Source: Rhizobacter terrae (GTDB taxonomy: Bacteria > Pseudomonadota > Gammaproteobacteria > Burkholderiales > Burkholderiaceae_C). From it: a stretch of 64,000 nt of DNA. Location: the NCBI RefSeq assembly GCF_003852895.1, contig NZ_QUSW01000010.1, positions 1 to 64,000 on the forward strand, given 5' to 3'. The translations under genes were made by a program, and so were the position numbers. This document shows, piece by piece, positions 26,101-34,500 of the stretch. The number at the start of each line of letters is the position of its first letter. The first letter of the stretch is position 1. The notes beneath the pieces were generated by a model that saw nothing but the letters and a program-made list of their open reading frames with translations, ran no database searches and was not told the origin of the DNA.

Positions 26101-27959
26101 CGCCGGCCATCAAGGACGTGGTGGGCGCGAGCCTCATCGGCGCCACCTACAACACCGTCACGGTAGCCGAGCGCTTCACGCTGCCGGCCTCGGTGGTGTC
26201 GAGCAACACCGCGGCCAAGGGCAAGAACGATTTCGTCGTCACCGGCATCAACGGCCTGAAGGCCAGCGGCCTGGTGGTCGATGACCTGCCCATCTTCGGC
26301 TACAAGAAGGCCAGCGGCGACAACCCGACCACCGTCACCGCCGGCGACCTGCTGGGCGGCGTGGACATGAGCGACGAGGACGCTGCCGATGTGGGCAGCG
26401 ACCTGCACGAGGCGGTGTACTTCCGCCGCGGCATCGATGCCATCGACAACACCATCCGCTTCCTGCGCGGCATGGAACTGCGCGGCGAGGACTACCGCCG
26501 CCTCCAGGCCGACGCGAAGGCCGCGCGCGAACGCATCTCGGGCGTCACCGCGAAGATCCAGGACCTGCTGGCTTCGCTGGCGCTGAAGCTCGCCGAAGTG
26601 CGGCACGACCTTTCGGTGGCGCGCGCGCTGCGCGACGAAGAGCAGGCGCGCATCGACGCGCTCATCACCAAGCGCAAGACCATCCTTGCCGAGCAGGTGC
26701 CGTACCTCGTGTTCCGCCGTCCGCGCTTCACGCTGACGCTGCAGGACGTCCCCTTGCTGGATGCGCAGCCGGCGGATGTGTCCGACCCGGTGCCGCGCTG
26801 CCGCAACGATGCGCACGATGCGCCGCCGGAGCTCATGGCGATGGTGGACACGCTGCGCGACGTGCCGGTGCACTGGCTCAAGCCGATCTCGCAGGTGTTC
26901 GTGAAGCTGGACCGCATCACCGACATCGAACGCGTGGTGGCGCAGGCGCAGCAGCGGGTGTTCCTGGGCAAGGCCGTGCAGACGGTGAGTGCGCTCGGCG
27001 TGACCGAAGGCGCCCACACCGGCACCGGCCAGATGCTCAACTACACCTTCGAGCGGCATGCCGAGCGCATCACCAAGACCTACCAGGATGCGGCGCAGCA
27101 GCTCGTGGCCTTCGACGCATCGAGCTGGCGCCAGGCGATCGAGCCGGTGCAGCGCATCGCCAACGTGCGCGACCTGCTGCAGGTGGGCACGCAGCAGCGC
27201 GAGGTGACGCTGGCAGCGTCGGGACTGCTCGATGACATCGCCGGCGTGGCCTCGTGCCTGCACGCGTCGTTCTGCAACGTGCCGCCGGCCACGCGGCTGC
27301 GCTGGGCCGAGCTGTTCTCGCAGCTCGATGCCACCGTGTCGCTGCGCGTGCTGACCGTGCTGCCCGGCTTCGGCAATGAAAGCCTGGGCGTGGACTACAT
27401 CGCCTGGCGGCAGATGCAGCGCATGGTGGACTGGCTGTTTGCGCAGGTGGCCGACGAGGCGCCCGCGCAGGAGGCCATCAACGACCTGGTGCGCGTGTGC
27501 ATGCTGCTGGCGGCGCACGCGCCGGTCAAGCGCATCATCAGCGCGCGCATCCGCCGGCCGGTGCCGTCGGTGGTCAACACGCGGCTGGACATCGACATCG
27601 ACCCGAAGGTCACGCGCATCGGCATGCAGGTGCTGGTGCATTCGCCGGCCACGCAGGCGCTGCTGGCTCGCGCCGTCGTCGAGGACCTGGCCGATGGCGT
27701 CGCGACCGCGCGCATCACCCACGCGCCTGGCGGGCCGTCGGTGATGCTGGATGCCAGCATGCGCGTGCAGGTGCAGGCCGGGCCGCCGCTGACGACCGCG
27801 ACCGTGCAGCGTGCCGAAGCCGCGAAGGTGCAGGCCGACGCGGTGCCCAGGAACCCCGGCGCCATGGCGGCCAGGCCGGCGCAACAGGCGGCCGACCCCG
27901 TGGCCGAGAAGCGCGTGGCCAAGCAGGTGGATGCGCTGCGCATGGTGAGGATGCGGTAG
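23178..27959 (+). CDS. eCIS hub/fibre-like protein C, giant (1593 aa), candidate tail fibre or cage protein
   Basis: Residues about 30-110 carry the shared N-terminal motif (IADAMRLGQSVAPGVIDGLE, LVLLPGHAISPDGQDIELAY). Residues up to about 830 are folded-looking alpha/beta. Residues about 840-990 are Ser/Ala/Pro-rich and lack clear structure. Residues about 1106-1175 form a strong coiled coil (LQADAKAARERISGVTAKIQ and following heptads), then a globular C-terminus with TRIGMQVLVHSPATQALL near the end. No signal peptide or membrane segment is present. The architecture (base motif, flexible neck, coiled coil, tip) is that of a fibre or cage protein such as Afp13, but no sequence match was recognised. 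Confidence 0.65.
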   Translation: MKILRGIDQPFGGEHVLVTVPALGPYAKASADEPALRKRLNLFPQRSLTHTALIDEQRGRIADAMRLGQSVAPGVIDGLELAIEGNTLVLLPGHAISPDGQDIELAYPLHVAFDAISVISPRVEKELEAAHVGATPWQRLSSFQRQASLKQVLTDLGGASFLPHAMVLVAVPRTIALDRSGEDDSPCPNATEETAFSRAAWEDGFQLVWSPWPDDRPLPLWSTDGTTIDARFRNRLAYAVFNAERERLSISQPRSMREWMDRAGMSQAELDAIAAQAALLADRGKPWPWEQLGVPLSIVAFDAGFKPVFADRAAVVRQGGGRHNRSALVPWSGDDVLWQARVSQLLEHLAEMPQDQRTAAVLAQQFDWLPPAGVLPRDAADFVAGRQGFFPPTFDVQAQPIPVDMVDALIAEASPLLPFNLSLRDQVQLLVPVPSRFYDPELLQLDVHINPLFDLEVDRLTGERLKLLTRRDALRRRYDLLTQAMVGDTPSYPQDDANALPDETGALDALAFARIHRSNAVANSAQIHGFTAANLKLEFQAVDELIVFVRIDSAPAGIGVRALISADPPQEARIVQPFTWGDVPADADGDRIGDLPQTGVWTKLSVPMSRAGLAGQKIDGLAFAIFGGAQPSQVSWGYAGKAASGIESYWVTDALPPGAQVIDASTWVWVDQGDPADASEDAAFGVPVEAPPSSASTSADATGVARPHTRHVSELDKLLSSWKNFRGGILTVELGEPAGLRNATTPPRTIDGGLDELIQRLDGRIKAAGDHVDFGFLRARTDIFRIRQSVLGTDDAGRFLTSPAAAELVQRNDNPVATEKEFSDYFKQLNAKAVTPPDFNSPATPRSRSRGPAPRAGVSSLGATRLTGTTSRVSLPTSTFALSSSSSSLFTSVAAAPQAAIPIASVAAAAPSVIIAAAPTAAIGARPGLEVEGAVKITPEVAATPVKIIGATARTGLGVSAVAALRPAQLSVEAPPAIKDVVGASLIGATYNTVTVAERFTLPASVVSSNTAAKGKNDFVVTGINGLKASGLVVDDLPIFGYKKASGDNPTTVTAGDLLGGVDMSDEDAADVGSDLHEAVYFRRGIDAIDNTIRFLRGMELRGEDYRRLQADAKAARERISGVTAKIQDLLASLALKLAEVRHDLSVARALRDEEQARIDALITKRKTILAEQVPYLVFRRPRFTLTLQDVPLLDAQPADVSDPVPRCRNDAHDAPPELMAMVDTLRDVPVHWLKPISQVFVKLDRITDIERVVAQAQQRVFLGKAVQTVSALGVTEGAHTGTGQMLNYTFERHAERITKTYQDAAQQLVAFDASSWRQAIEPVQRIANVRDLLQVGTQQREVTLAASGLLDDIAGVASCLHASFCNVPPATRLRWAELFSQLDATVSLRVLTVLPGFGNESLGVDYIAWRQMQRMVDWLFAQVADEAPAQEAINDLVRVCMLLAAHAPVKRIISARIRRPVPSVVNTRLDIDIDPKVTRIGMQVLVHSPATQALLARAVVEDLADGVATARITHAPGGPSVMLDASMRVQVQAGPPLTTATVQRAEAAKVQADAVPRNPGAMAARPAQQAADPVAEKRVAKQVDALRMVRMR

Positions 27960-29546
27960 ATGAGCAGTGCGTCCGCCATCGTGCGTGCCCAGCAGGCCCT
28001 GGATGCCGGCCGGCGCGCGCGCATCGTGGGCCATGCGAAGCTGATGCCGGCCTGCGACGACGATGCGGCGCAGATGCGCTTCGCGGTGGAGGATGCGCTG
28101 AACACTGCCGACTTCGGCGATGCGGGGCGACTGGTGCTGGTGCGCCGCCTGCGCCTGGCGGCGTTGCCGCCACGGGCGAGCCCGGCGCTGGTGGCGCGTG
28201 CAATGGAAACGGCCTGGCGGGCCGCGGCCTTGCGCGCTGTGCCGGCGGTGCACCCGTCGGCCGGGCGGTCGGAGGCGGTGTTCTTCGCCTCGCGGTTCGA
28301 GGCGCGCATGGCGTGGCTTGCGAAGGTGGCCGGTGGTGAAGTGCCGGCCGCGTGGTTCTGGAGCGCGGCATTGCCTGAGTTGAAGGCGGTGGCCGCGATG
28401 CCGGTGAGCGCCGCCATCGAGTGCGTGATGGAGTCTGCGCTGCAAGGGAGCGAGCCTGCGGTGGCCGGTGCCTTGAAGCGCTGGCCCGATGCAGCGTTGG
28501 TGGCCCTGGTGCGTGGGATGCCGGCGGTTTCGCATCGCCGGTTGCTGCAGGTGTTGACCTCGTCGGCACATGCACAGCGGTCGGCACCCGTGGCCACACT
28601 CGTGGCTCGCGTGCGTGCGGCCAAGGCCTTGCCTCCACCGCTTGCCATCGTGGCGCGAAGGCTGTCAGCCTGGGCGCCGATGGACGAGGCACCGGCGAAC
28701 CTGCTGGCAGCCCTTTGGCTGGAACCGGTGCTGCGGCGGATGCCATCGATGGACGAGGTGCTGGCCGTGGCGAGCCGGGCGGTGTGGATGGCCGGCCAGT
28801 CGTTGGCGATGCCGGCCGTTGGTGAGGGCTCGGCTCAGGCGCAGGCCGGCGTCGCGGAGAAGGATGCACCGCAAGTGCATGCCTTGGATGAGCCCACGCT
28901 GGAGGCACGGGCCGGCGCATCGGCGGCTGATCCGACGAGGCAGCGCGCCGACACCGGCACGGCCTCGCGGCCCGAGGCCTGGAAGATCGAATCCGGCCTC
29001 ACGCCGCAGCCTCAGCCGAGGGTGAAAGCGAGGGCGGCGCGCGCCGCATTCCAACCGTCCTGGCCGTGGCTGGTCGATGCGGCCTTCACACGCTGCGGTG
29101 GGTTGATGCTGGTGCTCAATGTGCTGGCGGCGTTGCGCTTCGACAGGCGGTTGCAGGGCGTGGAAGCCAGCGAGCGGCGACGGCTGGTGCAAGCGTTGCT
29201 GCTTTGCTGTCTGGATGTGGCAAAAGCGCCGGAGGACGAGCCGCAGCGGGCGTGGTTGGATGCCCCGCCCCATCCGTCCCTGCGGCTGTGGACATTGCGC
29301 CTTCGCCGCACCTTGCGCCGCCACGCCCGCATGGACCTCGCCGATCTCGTGCGCCGCCCCGCCTGGGTCAGCGCCACGCCCACCCACATCGATGTCGTCT
29401 TCGCCATGGACGACGTGGACATGCGCCTGCGCCGCCTCGGCCTGGATGCCGACCCCGGCTGGGTGCCGTGGTTCGGCCGCATCGTGAACTTCCACTTCAT
29501 CGACGCCGGCCTGCTGCCCGTGCCCGAGGAGGACGTTCGTGGATAA
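27960..29546 (+). CDS. eCIS protein upstream of the ATPase, possibly tape-measure or ATPase partner (528 aa)
   Basis: The protein is helical and Ala/Arg-rich with a disordered region near residues 290-350. The C-terminal 200 residues hold the recognisable part: FTRCGGLMLVLNVLAALRFD, SLRLWTLRLRRTLRRHARMD, then THIDVVFAMDDVDMRLRRLG and DPGWVPWFGRIVNFHFID. I associate this ending with proteins that precede the AAA+ ATPase in other eCIS loci. It may relate to contractile injection tape-measure proteins (Afp14 position), but the N-terminus is not typical. It starts directly after the previous TAG and overlaps the ATPase gene by eight bases, which supports a functional pair. Confidence 0.62.
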   Translation: MSSASAIVRAQQALDAGRRARIVGHAKLMPACDDDAAQMRFAVEDALNTADFGDAGRLVLVRRLRLAALPPRASPALVARAMETAWRAAALRAVPAVHPSAGRSEAVFFASRFEARMAWLAKVAGGEVPAAWFWSAALPELKAVAAMPVSAAIECVMESALQGSEPAVAGALKRWPDAALVALVRGMPAVSHRRLLQVLTSSAHAQRSAPVATLVARVRAAKALPPPLAIVARRLSAWAPMDEAPANLLAALWLEPVLRRMPSMDEVLAVASRAVWMAGQSLAMPAVGEGSAQAQAGVAEKDAPQVHALDEPTLEARAGASAADPTRQRADTGTASRPEAWKIESGLTPQPQPRVKARAARAAFQPSWPWLVDAAFTRCGGLMLVLNVLAALRFDRRLQGVEASERRRLVQALLLCCLDVAKAPEDEPQRAWLDAPPHPSLRLWTLRLRRTLRRHARMDLADLVRRPAWVSATPTHIDVVFAMDDVDMRLRRLGLDADPGWVPWFGRIVNFHFIDAGLLPVPEEDVRG

Positions 29547-31503
29547 GCGGGTGCGCCTCTCCCTGCATGCCCGGCTGCTGGCCGCCATGGCCGCGGCCTT
29601 GCCGGCCGATCAGCTCGAACATCCCGATGCGCAATGCCTGCGCGACGCGCAGGCGCAACCGGTGGTGGAAGAAGGCGTGCTCGCGCCGCTGGTCGATGCG
29701 CTGGGCCTGGGGCATGTCGAGCAAGCGGCCGCCGCGCTGGCCTTGTGGGTGGAGCTGGATGCACGCCTGGCCGCCGCGGTCTCGCTGCTGCAGGGCAACG
29801 CGACCCGCATCGGTCCCGGCCGTCCCACCCTCGGTCTTGTCGCGAGCCTTGCTGCCTGCATTGCAGACGACACGCCGCTGTCGCCCGCGCAGGCCATGAG
29901 CCGCATGCTGCAGGGCGCGGCGCTCGCCAGCGGACTGCTGCAGTTGTCGGAAGCGCAGCAGCTCGCGCATGCACGCACGGTGCAGATGCCGGCGTCCATC
30001 GTCGCGTGGCTGGCGTCACCCGAACCGGCTCGCCATGCGACGCCGCTGGGCCGCCTGCTGATGCGGCCTCTGGCTGAACCTCGCTGGCCCGTCCCGGCTG
30101 CATGGTCTCAGGCCGGCGATCGGTTGGCGGGGCTGATGGCCGCATCGCAAGGGCCCTGCGCCGTCGTGCTTCGCGGCGCGGATGCCGGCGAGCTGCGCGG
30201 CATGGCCGCACGCGTGGCCTCGGCCATCGGCCGCACGGCATTCGAGATCGGCGGCGCCGACGATGTGCAGGCCCTTTCTGCCGATGCCTTCGCGGTGCTG
30301 TCTGCTCGCGAAGGCGCTGTGCCTGCGCTCATCGCCGCCCGCGGCGTGCCGGTGTGGGAAGCGCAGGCCGCGCCCGGCAGTGCCACCCGCGTGCCGCAGC
30401 TGTCGCACTGGTCTGGCCCGCTCATCGTGCTGGCCGGCACGGACAGCGCCTTCGAGACCACCTTGCCCCTGCATGAGTTCGAACTGGGCATGCCCGGTGC
30501 GCAGGACCGGCTCGCGCTGTGGTCCGGCCTGCGCGAGCTCGCACCCGATGGCATTGCCGCTGCAGACCGCGACGCCATCGCCCGCTCGCGCTGCGGCATC
30601 TCGGTGCTGGCGCAAGCCGCGGCCCACGCGCAGGACGGACTCGCGCACGCCGCCATCGAGGAGGCGGTGCGCTCCAGCGCGCGGAGCCTCTCCGCCTGGG
30701 CCCAGGTCTCGTCGGACCGCATCCCCGCCGATGCCTGGGTCGGCCCGCCGGACGTGCACCGCGAGCTGGGCCTGCTGCTCACGCGTTGCCTGGCCCGCTC
30801 TGATGCGGGCGAAAAACTCGGGCCACTGCTCAGGGGCCGGCTGAGCCAGGGTGTGAAGGCCCTGTTCATCGGCGCCTCGGGCACCGGCAAGACGCTGGCC
30901 GCGCAATGGCTGGCCGACCGCCTCGCGCGGCCGCTCGTGCGCGTGGACCTGGCCGCCGTGGTCAGCAAGTACATCGGCGAGACCGAGAAGAACCTCGCGC
31001 AGCTGCTGTCGCGGGCCGAGCATCTCGATGCGGTTCTGCTCTTTGACGAAGCCGATTCGCTCTTCGGCGCGCGCACCGACGTCAAGCAGGCCAACGACCG
31101 CTACGCCAACATGCAGACCAACTACCTGCTGCAGCGGCTGGAGACCTTCCACGGCGTGGCGGTGCTCACCTCCAACAGCAAGGCACGCTTCGACGATGCC
31201 TTCCTGCGCCGGCTCGATTCGGTGGTGCAGTTCCCGCTGCCCGACGTGGCCGAGCGCCGCACGCTGTGGTCGCTGCACCTGGGCGAGGCGCCGCAGGTGG
31301 ATGCATCGGTGATGAGCGCCATCGCCGCGCTGGTGGACCTGCCCGGTGGGCACATCCGCAATGCGGTGCTGACGGCGTCCTTGCTGGCGCGGCAGCGTGC
31401 GCAGGAGACGGGTGCCGACGCATCGCTGATGGCCGACGACCTGCGCGAGGCACTGGCGCTGGAGTACCGCAAGCTCGGCCAGCGCGCGCCAGACAGTCTC
31501 TGA
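29539..31503 (+). CDS. AAA+ ATPase of eCIS (Afp15-like)
   Basis: The 654-aa protein has a long N-terminal adaptor region and a C-terminal AAA+ module. The Walker A is GASGTGKT at residues 445-452 and the Walker B is VLLFDEADSLFG at about 499-510. A second-region-of-homology follows with an arginine-finger segment (SKARFDDAFLRRLDSVVQFP). This FtsH/Vps4-like ATPase is a hallmark of eCIS operons (Afp15/Pvc15) and is needed for stable assembly or cargo loading; it is cytoplasmic. The GTG start at 29539 overlaps the preceding gene. Family assignment is secure; the exact step is not settled. Confidence 0.93.
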   Translation: MDKRVRLSLHARLLAAMAAALPADQLEHPDAQCLRDAQAQPVVEEGVLAPLVDALGLGHVEQAAAALALWVELDARLAAAVSLLQGNATRIGPGRPTLGLVASLAACIADDTPLSPAQAMSRMLQGAALASGLLQLSEAQQLAHARTVQMPASIVAWLASPEPARHATPLGRLLMRPLAEPRWPVPAAWSQAGDRLAGLMAASQGPCAVVLRGADAGELRGMAARVASAIGRTAFEIGGADDVQALSADAFAVLSAREGAVPALIAARGVPVWEAQAAPGSATRVPQLSHWSGPLIVLAGTDSAFETTLPLHEFELGMPGAQDRLALWSGLRELAPDGIAAADRDAIARSRCGISVLAQAAAHAQDGLAHAAIEEAVRSSARSLSAWAQVSSDRIPADAWVGPPDVHRELGLLLTRCLARSDAGEKLGPLLRGRLSQGVKALFIGASGTGKTLAAQWLADRLARPLVRVDLAAVVSKYIGETEKNLAQLLSRAEHLDAVLLFDEADSLFGARTDVKQANDRYANMQTNYLLQRLETFHGVAVLTSNSKARFDDAFLRRLDSVVQFPLPDVAERRTLWSLHLGEAPQVDASVMSAIAALVDLPGGHIRNAVLTASLLARQRAQETGADASLMADDLREALALEYRKLGQRAPDSL

Positions 31504-31518
31504 GGGCGCGGGCACGCC

Positions 31519-34500
31519 GTGTTCGATACCACACGCCCGACATCAACTGACGCCCGACGGCGCCTGCCGGCAGCGCCCGCGCCGGCCAGCGAGCATGCCG
31601 AGCCGGAGGTGGCCAAGCCGCAGGGTGCGTCGGCCATGCAAGCGGCCGGCGCTTCGGCGGGCAAGGATGCCCCGGCCGCAGGGGCGGCTGCATCGCCGAT
31701 GCAAGGTGCAGGCGCTGCGGCAGGTGGTTCGCAGCAAAGCAGCCTGCCGCGCTACATGCAAGGCGGGGCGGGTTCGTCGACCGTGGGAGGGGCTTCTTCA
31801 CCTCCCGCGGGTGGAGCGGCGGCGGGCGTGTCACCGTCTGCGCAGGCGGCCACCAGCATGCCGGCAACGGCGACCGCCACGGCCGCGCCTGGCCTGCAGT
31901 CCGCGTCGAGCCACACGGGTGCATCGGCCACGCCATCGATGCAGGCGGCGAGCGGCTCGCCGTCGAGCCAGGCGGCCGGTGGTGCGTCGACGCAGGCCAC
32001 ATCCTCGGCGAGCGCAGGTGCAGCGGCCAGCGCGGCTGCCGCCGGGGCATCCGGCGCTGCGGGTCCGGTGCAACCCATGCCTGCCGGCACAGCGCCCGGA
32101 GCCGCCGCGAGTGGCACGGGCACGGCTCCTGGCATGGCTTCGAGTGCGACGCCGGGAACTGCAGGCGGCGCCGGTGCCATGACTTCGCAGCCGGCCGCGC
32201 CAACGGCTGCAGGCAGCACCGCGTCCAGCGCGTCCGTCTCGGGCGCAGCCGGATCGGTGCCGTCGACGCCCACCTCGGCCAAGGATGGCGTGGGTGGCGT
32301 CACTGGTGCAGGCGGCATGCAGGCGCAGGTAGATCCTGCCGCGCCCAGGACCACCACGCCCGACGGCAAGCCTGCAGCAGCCGGGGCATCGCCCTTGCAG
32401 AACAAGCAAGGCGAACCATCGGCGAAGAAGCCCGATGCCAAGGCTGCGGACAAGACGCAGGCCAAGGCCGACCCGAAGGCCGTGGCCGGTGCGGAACAGG
32501 CCGGCAAGAAGGCCACCGGCAAGGGTGGCGAAAAGGCCGATGCGAAGAAGCCAGGGGCGGAACACGGCAAGGATGCCGCGCACGCCGAAGAGGCCCACGC
32601 CAAGGACGGCGTGGGCGGCAAGGGTGCGCCCACGCCGGGCAAGGCCGATGCCAAGGGCAAGGGAGCGGGCCCGGCGGACAAGCCCAATCCCGACGTCGCC
32701 AACGAGGCGGCAGCCGGTCAGGCCACGGGCGGTGGTGCCGCCGAAGGTGGCGGCGCACAGGCGGCCGGCGCGACGCCTGCCGCTGCGGTGGGTGGCGGCG
32801 GCGGTGCGGGAGGTGGTGGTGCGGGCCCCGCGGGTGCCGCCGGTGAATCCGCAGGTGGCGGTGGTGGAGGCGAGGGCGCCGAAGCGGCCGCCGAATCCGC
32901 GCCCGGCGGGCAGGCCGCCGGACCCGCTGAAACCGTGCAGGAGAAGACCGAAGAGCGGATGGCGCAGGCCAATCCCGCAGGCGCCGCCGAGGAGGCGCAT
33001 GCCGAGGGTGAACACGCGCCGGCCGGTGGATCGGCCGCGCACTCGCCGGAGGAAGCACACGGCGGCGATGCTGGTGGCGCCGGTGGCGAAGCAGCCTCCG
33101 AAGGCGGTGGTGGCGGTGGCGAGGCGGCTCCGGCCGTTGAAGGCGGCGGCGGTGGTGGTGGCGAAGCCGCTGCTGAATCCGCAGGCGGTGGTGGAGGAGG
33201 CGGTGGCGAAGAAGGCGAAGCGGCCGGCGCTGCCGGTGGTGCTGCCGAGGTCACCGACTCGCCCAAGGCGGCCGACAAGGTGTCGGAGAAGACGCCGTCG
33301 GTCAGCGAAGCCAGCCACGAGGAACCCGACACGGCCCAGCGCCAGCAGGCCGGGCACGATGCCCGCGAGCAGCATGCGGAAACGCAGGAGGTGGCCGAGA
33401 CCGGCAGCGAGGAGCACGCGCAGGAGAAGGCCGAGCAGCATGCCGACGCGAACGCGGGTGCATCCGGTGGCGAGGGCGGCGAACTGGCCCCCGGCGAGAA
33501 GAGCGCGGGCGTGGCCGAGCTCGGCGAGAGCGTGGGCGGTGGCGGCGAGGGTGGTGGTGGCGGAGGAGGCGGCGGTGGTGGTGGCGGCGGCGGCGGTGCG
33601 CAGGAAGCCGAACAAGGTCCGCCGCCCGACACGGCCTCGCAGGATCCGGCCGCAGGCCTGGGTGCCGCAGCCTCCATGAGCCCGGTGCAGGCCGGCGCGG
33701 CGCTCAGCGGCGTGAGCAGCTCCATCGACCGCACGGCGAGCGAGGAAGCCACCTCGCTGCAGGACCAGATCCCGCAGGCCGAGGTGGGTGCCGATGGCGC
33801 ACCGGCCACCTGCGTGAAGACCGACGATGGCGGTGAGGGCGGTGACAAGCCTGCGGAGGTCGAAGCCGAGGCGTCGCAGGAAACGCCGCAGCCCGAAGCC
33901 ACGCCGGAAGCCGGCCCCGCCCCCAGCGAGGACGTGGTGGCCCCCACGGTCACCGCCGGCGAGGGCGGCAAGATTTCGGAAGAGGACGGCGAGAAGGTGC
34001 AAGGCGCGGTGGACGACATGCCCACCACCGACCCGGGCCTGGACGTGTCCGCCGGCGAAGCGCCCAAGGTGGAGCTCAAGGGCGATGCCGACCCCGCTGC
34101 GGCCGACCAGCAGAAGGCCGAGCTCGACAAGACGGCCGCCGAACAGCAGGCGCAGGGCGCGGTCGATGCGGCCAAGCCCGCAGGCGAAAACGCCATCCGC
34201 GTGACGCGGCCCAAGGAAGTCATCAAGGGTCCGAATGTGGCCGACCCGGGCGGTGGCGGCGGCAAGGGTGCGGCGGCCGACGCGGCCGCAGCCGAAGAGG
34301 GCGTGGGCATCATCGCCAAGGAGAAGAAGGGCCCCGAGGTCAGCGCGGCGATGGTGCAGGCGCAGGCCGACATGGCGTCCAAGAAGGGCGAGCACCAGGC
34401 CAAGGTCTCCGAGGAAAAGACCAAGAACGACCAGGAGATGGCCAAGCTCAAGGAGGACAACCTCGCGCAGCAGGAAGCCGAGAAGTCCGGCGCCCGCAGC

